Of a stretch of 10,277 bases of DNA, positions 6,065-10,277 are shown one piece after another. The notes under the pieces are model-generated. The model was given only the letters and a program-made list of their open reading frames with translations, was not told where the DNA came from and ran no database searches. Source of the stretch: Ventricola sp036297385 (lineage in GTDB: Bacteria > Bacillota > Clostridia > Christensenellales > Aristaeellaceae); contig JAXJLD010000073.1 of assembly GCA_036297385.1 (NCBI GenBank), positions 1 through 10,277 of the forward strand, given 5' to 3'. Position numbers and translations under genes: made by a program. How positions within the stretch are numbered: position 1 is the stretch's first letter; every line of letters starts with the position of its first letter.

Positions 6065-6598
6065 TCAGCCCTGATACACGCCTGCCGGCAGATAGCGGCG
6101 GATCATCTCCACCATCTCCTCACTCGGCTCGATGATAATCATGTTCTTCTGGTTCTCCTTCACATAGTAGAAGTAGAACAGGTTGCCATCGCGGTTGAGG
6201 AACCAGTTGCGGCGCTTCACATCCTTCATGGACAGATAGCGGCGGAAGCTGTCGTGCGCCACATGGCCGCAGGCCGCAACGTTCGCCACGTTCATGCTGC
6301 CCAGCTCCTTGCGCTTGGCGCCGCGAAGCACCTTGGCAAAATCCAGCGAACCGTTGGTGAACGCATATTCATACTCCACCTTGAAATTGTCCTTCACGAA
6401 AAACAGCAGCACCGCCGCACCGATGCTCAGCAGCGTCAGAATCACGGCGCCTGCGCTGAACGCCACCATCAAAAGCTGCAACATCATCAGCCCATACAGA
6501 CCGCAGACCACCGTCAGCACCCAGCACAGTGCATACAGCACGTTGCCCAGCAGATTGTTGCGGCTGACGACCACATCCTCCTTAAAGCAATCCATCAC
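6065..6598 (-). CDS. Small two-helix membrane protein of unknown function
   Basis: The protein has a hydrophobic N-terminal part with two long membrane helices (VLYALCWVLTVVCGLYGLMML, and a second ending in AAVLLFFV), followed by a soluble C-terminal domain of about 105 residues. That domain begins KVEYEYAFTNGSLDF, with KRKELGSMNV shortly after. The EYEY-NG-LD-KR pattern reminds me of DUF6106-type clostridial membrane proteins, but this is recall and uncertain. The start is unclear. GTG at 6598 (177 residues) has GGAGG eight bases upstream, and ATG at 6595 is next. ATG at 6622 (185 residues) has no ribosome binding site and would coincide with the expected transcription start. It is the first gene of the unit, 53 bases before the desulfurase gene, so it may share its regulation. 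No function can be assigned. Confidence 0.82.
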   Translation of the reverse strand: MMDCFKEDVVVSRNNLLGNVLYALCWVLTVVCGLYGLMMLQLLMVAFSAGAVILTLLSIGAAVLLFFVKDNFKVEYEYAFTNGSLDFAKVLRGAKRKELGSMNVANVAACGHVAHDSFRRYLSMKDVKRRNWFLNRDGNLFYFYYVKENQKNMIIIEPSEEMVEMIRRYLPAGVYQG

Positions 6599-6628
6599 GA
6601 CAAACGCCTCCGTTTTTAACATAGGTTC

Positions 6629-6658
6629 ATTATAACACCAAATCCATGCAAAGGACAA
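6629..6658 (-). promoter_or_regulatory. Sigma-A-type promoter of the membrane protein-desulfurase-thiI unit
   Basis: On the minus strand TTGTCC (6658-6653) is followed after 18 bases by a perfect TATAAT (6634-6629). Transcription would start near 6622. This leaves a leader of about 24 bases before the GTG at 6598, including a GGAGG at 6611-6607. Confidence 0.65.
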
Positions 6659-6708
6659 GACCCCTGCGCGTTGCTTCGTCCGTCTTTTCCCCGTTTCAAA
6701 AGCAGGAC

Positions 6709-6737
6709 TTTACCCCGCGCGGCGCGAATGATAATAT
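6709..6737 (+). promoter_or_regulatory. Candidate promoter of the zinc-ribbon protein gene
   Basis: TTTACC at 6709-6714 and TAATAT at 6732-6737 are spaced by 17 bases, and the spacer holds an 8-base palindrome CCGCGCGG (6715-6722). An alternative extended minus-10, TG-T-TACACT at 6737-6745, lacks a good minus-35. The position is right for the gene starting at 6770, and the region faces the divergent promoter on the other strand, but neither match is strong. Confidence 0.35.
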
Positions 6738-6769
6738 GTTACACTATTCTTCGGAGGTTGGTTCAGAGC

Positions 6770-8788
6770 ATGAAATGTCCCAAGTGCGGCGCATGGAACA
6801 CGGCGTACCTGCCCAAATGCACCCGGTGCGGCGCGCCGCTTGAAGAAAATATACAGAAGCAGCAGCTTCCTTGGGAGGAAGCCATGCATAAAAAGAAGCC
6901 CTCCCTTCAGGTCACGCAGTTTGACCCGGAGGATGAGTCCATGGTTCCGCCCGAGGCTGGCAGCGAGGACAATAGTACATTTGACCCGGATGCCCTCAAC
7001 CGTGCTGAACTGACGGATGAACTGGAAGAACTCAAAGCCCGGCGCAAGGAAGGCAGCCGCCGCATCGCCCAGATGAAGGAGCAGGCCGGGCGAGTGCGCC
7101 GCTCGCTTCAGGAGGCCCAGATCGTCCGCCCCGTGCCGGAGGCCAGCGACCGCCCTGCCTATGATGGCGATAGCACGGTAATCCGCCGCCGCCAGCAGGC
7201 ACGTCAGGCGCATTACACTGAGGATGCTACGCAGGACGGCAGCACACAGGCATCGGACGATTACGACCGCTACGGTTACTTCGGCGATCCAACCGAGCCG
7301 CCGCTCACCTATGTGGACGACAACGAAGCGGACGCGCCGATCTACTATGACGGCTATACGCCGGACTCCGGCGATCAGGGCGCACTCACGGATGAGGAAT
7401 ATATGCCCCGCCGAATCCAGACCCGCGCTGTGCGTGATGACGCCTATGAGTCGTTTGACTCCGGACGCAGGCGGAAAAACCGCACTGCCCGCATCCTCAC
7501 GACGGTGGGCATCGTGCTGGTATGCTGCGTGCTGGTGGGCGTAGGCGGCATCTTTGCTGCGCGCCGCTTCGTGCTTTCGCAGGGAATGCAGGTTCGTCAG
7601 GACAATGAGACAAAAATCGTCGTCACCGAAACGACCGTGGACGATATGCCCGCTCACACACTCACCATTTACGGCAAGGAAAACGCCACCGTCTACCTGC
7701 GTGAAATGCAGTCCAGCTACGTCATCGCTGATGGTCGCGTGGATGTGACCGTACCGGACTATATGTGGTATGATACGGAATCTTCCACCTATGCTACCCC
7801 TGTGGAGACTGACACCATGGACGTCTCCATCACTCCATTCATCCGCTATTCTCAGGAGGGTGAACAGTATCAGCTCGATCCCATCGAGTTTACGGTGAAC
7901 GTGCCGCTCTCCCCCATCCACCTGCTCAACCCCACGACGGTACGCGCCGATGTCGGCGTGTCCATCTTTGAGGTGCGCATCAATGTGAAGCCCGGTTCCA
8001 CGGTCATCATCGACGGCACCAACGTCTCCACCCTGATCCGCGAAACCGGCAACGTCTCCAAAAACGTGCAGGTGCTGCCCGTAGGCGACAATACCATCTC
8101 CATCTCCGTCAAGAGCAAGTACTGCCGCGAGAACAAGATGGAGGTCACGCTCTACCGCGCCCCGCAGGAAATTCCGCTGGAGCTGGATGCCACCGTGCTG
8201 GTCGAGTGGAATTACGAGGCCATCACCAACGAAAAATACGCCGCCGCCACCGAAGAGGAGCGCCAGAAGATGCAGCGCCCCTCCATCAGCGGCACCACGC
8301 TGCCCGGCGCAACCGTCACCGTCGAATTCCCGCACGAAAACCTGACCGTCGATCCCGTGACCGGCGTATTCAGCTTCAACCCCCTGTTCTACGATCTGGG
8401 CAACAACAACGTGGTCATCCGCGCCTCCTACGAGGGCAAGGCAGACTCCGTCATCTCTCATACCGTCTATTATATGCCCAACCCGGACATCTACACCCGC
8501 CGCGCGTGGTCGCTGTCGGATCAGTACACGGATCTTATCAACTACATCACCATCCGCAAGGGGCAGATCTACACCGGCATAGGCACCGTGGAGCGCATCA
8601 TCAGCTCCACGCCGCAGATGGCCATCATGAATATCGGATCGGATACGTTTGAAAAGCTGGTCATGATTGAAAACAGCTCCAAGACCACATGGGAAGTTGG
8701 TCAGCGCTACAAGATCTACGGCGATGTCTACGGCCTATACGACAATATGCCGCGCCTCACCGTGCGCTACACCTATCTCGACGAGTAA
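6770..8788 (+). CDS. Zinc-ribbon membrane-anchored protein with extracellular beta-rich and OB-like domains
   Basis: A 672-residue protein that I cannot name. Residues 1-22 form a zinc ribbon (MKCPKCGAWNTAYLPKCTRCG; C3, C6, C17, C20). Residues 78-118 are charged and likely a coiled coil, and 120-238 form an acidic, tyrosine-rich, low-complexity linker. A single membrane helix lies at about 242-263, with RRRKNR before it, so the N-terminus is cytoplasmic and the C-terminus external. The external part contains beta-rich Ig-like stretches: about 280-380, 395-465 with VKPGSTVIIDGT, and 503-568 with SGTTLPGATVTV. The last domain, about 585-670, has an OB-fold-like pattern (GIGTVERIISSTPQ, then WEVGQRYKIYGDVYG). 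The ribbon-helix-external layout recalls TcaA-type envelope proteins, without clear similarity. The start is ATG with GGAGG 12 bases upstream; an earlier in-frame ATG (6671) gives an unlikely leader. The serine hydrolase gene follows 19 bases downstream. Confidence 0.88.
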   Translation: MKCPKCGAWNTAYLPKCTRCGAPLEENIQKQQLPWEEAMHKKKPSLQVTQFDPEDESMVPPEAGSEDNSTFDPDALNRAELTDELEELKARRKEGSRRIAQMKEQAGRVRRSLQEAQIVRPVPEASDRPAYDGDSTVIRRRQQARQAHYTEDATQDGSTQASDDYDRYGYFGDPTEPPLTYVDDNEADAPIYYDGYTPDSGDQGALTDEEYMPRRIQTRAVRDDAYESFDSGRRRKNRTARILTTVGIVLVCCVLVGVGGIFAARRFVLSQGMQVRQDNETKIVVTETTVDDMPAHTLTIYGKENATVYLREMQSSYVIADGRVDVTVPDYMWYDTESSTYATPVETDTMDVSITPFIRYSQEGEQYQLDPIEFTVNVPLSPIHLLNPTTVRADVGVSIFEVRINVKPGSTVIIDGTNVSTLIRETGNVSKNVQVLPVGDNTISISVKSKYCRENKMEVTLYRAPQEIPLELDATVLVEWNYEAITNEKYAAATEEERQKMQRPSISGTTLPGATVTVEFPHENLTVDPVTGVFSFNPLFYDLGNNNVVIRASYEGKADSVISHTVYYMPNPDIYTRRAWSLSDQYTDLINYITIRKGQIYTGIGTVERIISSTPQMAIMNIGSDTFEKLVMIENSSKTTWEVGQRYKIYGDVYGLYDNMPRLTVRYTYLDE

Positions 8789-8807
8789 GGCGACAGGGAG
8801 GGACAAG

Positions 8808-10031
8808 ATGCAGCACATCAAACACAGTATGCGCACGCTCTGCGACGACCTGCGTATGCTCACAGGCCTCACGCTTGCCTATGGCACCGCGGACAAAAGC
8901 GAATCCGTCCGCTATGGACGCGCACAGGAGGTGACGCTTGCGGACGGCCAATGGGTCGCCTGCGAGCGCCCGCTGACGGCGGACAGCCTTTACGATCTCG
9001 CCTCGCTGACCAAGTTCTTCATGAGCGTGATGTGCATGATTCTGGTTGAGCACGGTATGCTCCGCCTCGATGAGTGCGTGGGCGAGATCGACCCGCACTT
9101 TGAGCACCTGCGCCGCGTCACCGTGTTCGATACGCTCTGCTATCGCGTCTGCCTGCAAACGCCGGGCCGGATTGACGATGCGCCCGACCGTGAGGAGGGC
9201 CTGCGCCGCCTGTTTGCCGTGCGCGTCGCCCCCTCGCCCGCCGTGCGGATCTATTCGGACATCAACGCCATGGTAATCAAGTACGTCATCGAGGCCAAAA
9301 CCGGTCTGCCGCTCTACGATGCGCTCCGCCGCTTCATCCTCTCCCCTGCCGGGATGCGGGAGACCTATGCCACCGTCCCGACGGACTGCCTGCCGCGCTG
9401 CGTCTGCTACAACTATGAGCATCGCATCGCGGGTGAGCGCTATATCCTGCGCACGCAGATTGCTCTTGGTGAAGCAAATGACCCCAAGGCCCAGCTGCTT
9501 TCCGACGGCGGGCGCGATCTGTGCGGCCATGCCGGTCTGTTCTCCACCTGCGGCGATATGACGCGCTTTGCACAGGCGCTGCTTGCAGGCGAGCTGATCT
9601 CTCCGGCCTCCCTGGCCGAAATCGCCGCCGACCGCACGCTGCGCAGGAATCCAGACGGCACCTATCGCCAGCCGCTCGGCTTCCTGTGCTTCGCGCGTCA
9701 TCCCGAGCAGCGCCTGAGCGAAGTTCCCGCCTACATGAGCGATCGTGCGCTCGCCATCAGCGGCTTCACCGGCAACCACTTTGCGCTCGATCCACAGACG
9801 GGCTGCTTCGAGCTGCTGCTGGGCAACCGCTGTCATGCCCGCGTATCGCACATCGTGCCGCCGGAGGGTGTGACGCTCGCGCACTATGGGCTGGACGAGC
9901 GCGGCGCAGGACTTGTCCCGTGGCCGGATGGCCGAAAGGTACCCACCTCCGCACGCTATGTCTACCTCAAGGACGCACTTTTGCACGAGCCTGCCGCTGC
10001 GCGTATGCGGGCGCTGGGCTGGCTGCAATAA
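8808..10031 (+). CDS. Serine hydrolase of the beta-lactamase / penicillin-binding protein fold
   Basis: A 407-residue protein of the class C beta-lactamase-like family, whose members hydrolyse peptides, esters or beta-lactams by an acyl-serine mechanism. The S-x-x-K motif is SLTK at 66-69 in LYDLASLTKF. The second motif is YSDIN at 149-153, and GHAGLFST at 240-247 probably plays the role of the third. The family's usual HTSGL stretch is replaced by CLQTPGRID (115-123). No signal peptide or membrane helix is visible, so the enzyme seems cytoplasmic, which is unusual for a penicillin-binding-like protein. The start is ATG with GGGAGGG about five bases upstream, 19 bases after the zinc-ribbon gene, so both are probably co-transcribed. 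A terminator follows 20 bases after the stop. The substrate is unknown; a D-peptidase or esterase is as likely as a beta-lactamase. Confidence 0.92.
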   Translation: MQHIKHSMRTLCDDLRMLTGLTLAYGTADKSESVRYGRAQEVTLADGQWVACERPLTADSLYDLASLTKFFMSVMCMILVEHGMLRLDECVGEIDPHFEHLRRVTVFDTLCYRVCLQTPGRIDDAPDREEGLRRLFAVRVAPSPAVRIYSDINAMVIKYVIEAKTGLPLYDALRRFILSPAGMRETYATVPTDCLPRCVCYNYEHRIAGERYILRTQIALGEANDPKAQLLSDGGRDLCGHAGLFSTCGDMTRFAQALLAGELISPASLAEIAADRTLRRNPDGTYRQPLGFLCFARHPEQRLSEVPAYMSDRALAISGFTGNHFALDPQTGCFELLLGNRCHARVSHIVPPEGVTLAHYGLDERGAGLVPWPDGRKVPTSARYVYLKDALLHEPAAARMRALGWLQ

Positions 10032-10051
10032 TCCGGAGAATATATCAAAAG

Positions 10052-10101
10052 GGCGCTGTCTCAAAATGGCTAAAACAAGCCATGAGAGGCAGCGCCTTTT
10101 T
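10052..10101 (+). terminator. Intrinsic terminator after the serine hydrolase gene
   Basis: A long nested hairpin. GGCGCTG (10052-10058) pairs with CAGCGCC (10090-10096), TCTCA with TGAGA (10083-10087), and TGGCT (10067-10071) with AGCCA (10078-10082) around an AAAACA loop. TTTTT follows at 10097-10101. The bulges (AAA on one side, GG on the other) suggest slow decay of an older, longer palindrome. Confidence 0.85.
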
Positions 10102-10201
10102 CCGCAACAATTTTGGGCAATCGAAAACAGAGTGCAGAAAAAACGGCACTCAAGGAATTCTGCGGTTTTAGTGTTTTCATAGCAGTTACATTTTGCCGCA
10201 G

Positions 10202-10235
10202 GCATTCGGGTTTTCATAGTCCGAATGCTTTTTTT
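10202..10235 (+). terminator. Second intrinsic terminator, without a gene directly before it
   Basis: GCATTCGG (10202-10209) pairs perfectly with CCGAATGC (10221-10228) around an 11-base loop, followed by seven T (10229-10235). It is about 100 bases past the first terminator with no coding sequence between. It may back up that terminator, or close a short RNA transcribed from 10102-10200. Confidence 0.8.
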
Positions 10236-10277
10236 GTACCTTGAATTGTCAAGTCAAGTGCAACAGCGTATTGAAGA
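10235..10277 (+). mobile_element. Possible left end of an IS30-family insertion sequence (cut by the window edge)
   Basis: The stretch begins TGTACCTTGAATTGTCAAG and continues to a GTGCAACAG. As I recall, IS30 itself begins TGTAGATTCAATTGGTCAACGC and then AACAG, so both the ends and the spacing agree roughly. The position right after a terminator T-run, with no gene to explain it, also fits an insertion. The transposase would lie beyond the window. The match is from memory and short, so the call is tentative. Confidence 0.3.

Noticed and set aside
4224..6074. 616-codon plus-strand open frame opposite thiI and the desulfurase gene
   Set aside because: The translation is H- and R-rich without recognisable motifs and lies exactly antisense to two clear enzymes; it arises from codon bias on the other strand.
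6710..8461. 583-codon minus-strand open frame opposite the zinc-ribbon protein gene
   Set aside because: It is antisense to a gene with good start, domains and topology, and its own sequence shows no family motif.
8757..10217. 486-codon minus-strand open frame opposite the serine hydrolase gene
   Set aside because: The hydrolase has catalytic motifs and a ribosome binding site; the antisense frame has neither and crosses both the terminator and the gene boundary.

Overview
The window reads as chromosomal DNA of a high-GC, endospore-forming Clostridia-type Firmicute, probably gut-associated. The evidence is the spoIIIA sporulation operon, strong AGGAGG ribosome binding sites, intrinsic terminators with T-runs, and proteins of clostridial character. 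Genus cannot be fixed from the sequence alone. There are ten protein-coding genes: eight on the minus strand in two transcription units, and two on the plus strand.

Left part (about 1-3683, minus strand): spoIIIAA-AB-AC-AD-AE and a very short spoIIIAF-like gene. These encode the mother-cell side of the SpoIIIA-SpoIIQ channel that connects the engulfed forespore to the mother cell. A sigma-E-like promoter lies at the operon head, at the end of thiI and partly inside the thiI terminator. Two things are unusual. The spoIIIAA frame has no stop before spoIIIAB and runs 143 bases into it, with an A6 run just upstream. The operon also ends after a 69-codon AF, followed by GC-rich hairpin-forming intergenic sequence in place of spoIIIAG/AH.

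Middle part (3621-6658, minus strand): a TATAAT-type promoter drives a small membrane protein of unknown function, a PLP-dependent cysteine desulfurase and ThiI. The last two form a sulfur relay (cysteine to desulfurase persulfide to ThiI) for tRNA 4-thiouridine. A perfect-stem terminator closes the unit. A hairpin between the first two genes pairs away the upstream ribosome binding site of the desulfurase.

Right part (6709-10101, plus strand): a divergent pair. The first gene encodes a 672-residue protein with an N-terminal zinc ribbon, a low-complexity linker, one membrane segment, and an external beta-rich region ending in an OB-like domain. Nineteen bases later comes a beta-lactamase-fold serine hydrolase without a signal peptide. 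The pair ends at an intrinsic terminator.

The last 250 bases are AT-richer and hold no gene. They contain two terminators, other small inverted repeats, and a terminal stretch resembling the end of an IS30-family element that continues beyond the window. I see no rRNA, tRNA or CRISPR array. The best candidates for something undescribed are the zinc-ribbon/OB envelope protein with its hydrolase partner, and the control features of the spoIIIA and cysteine desulfurase genes.
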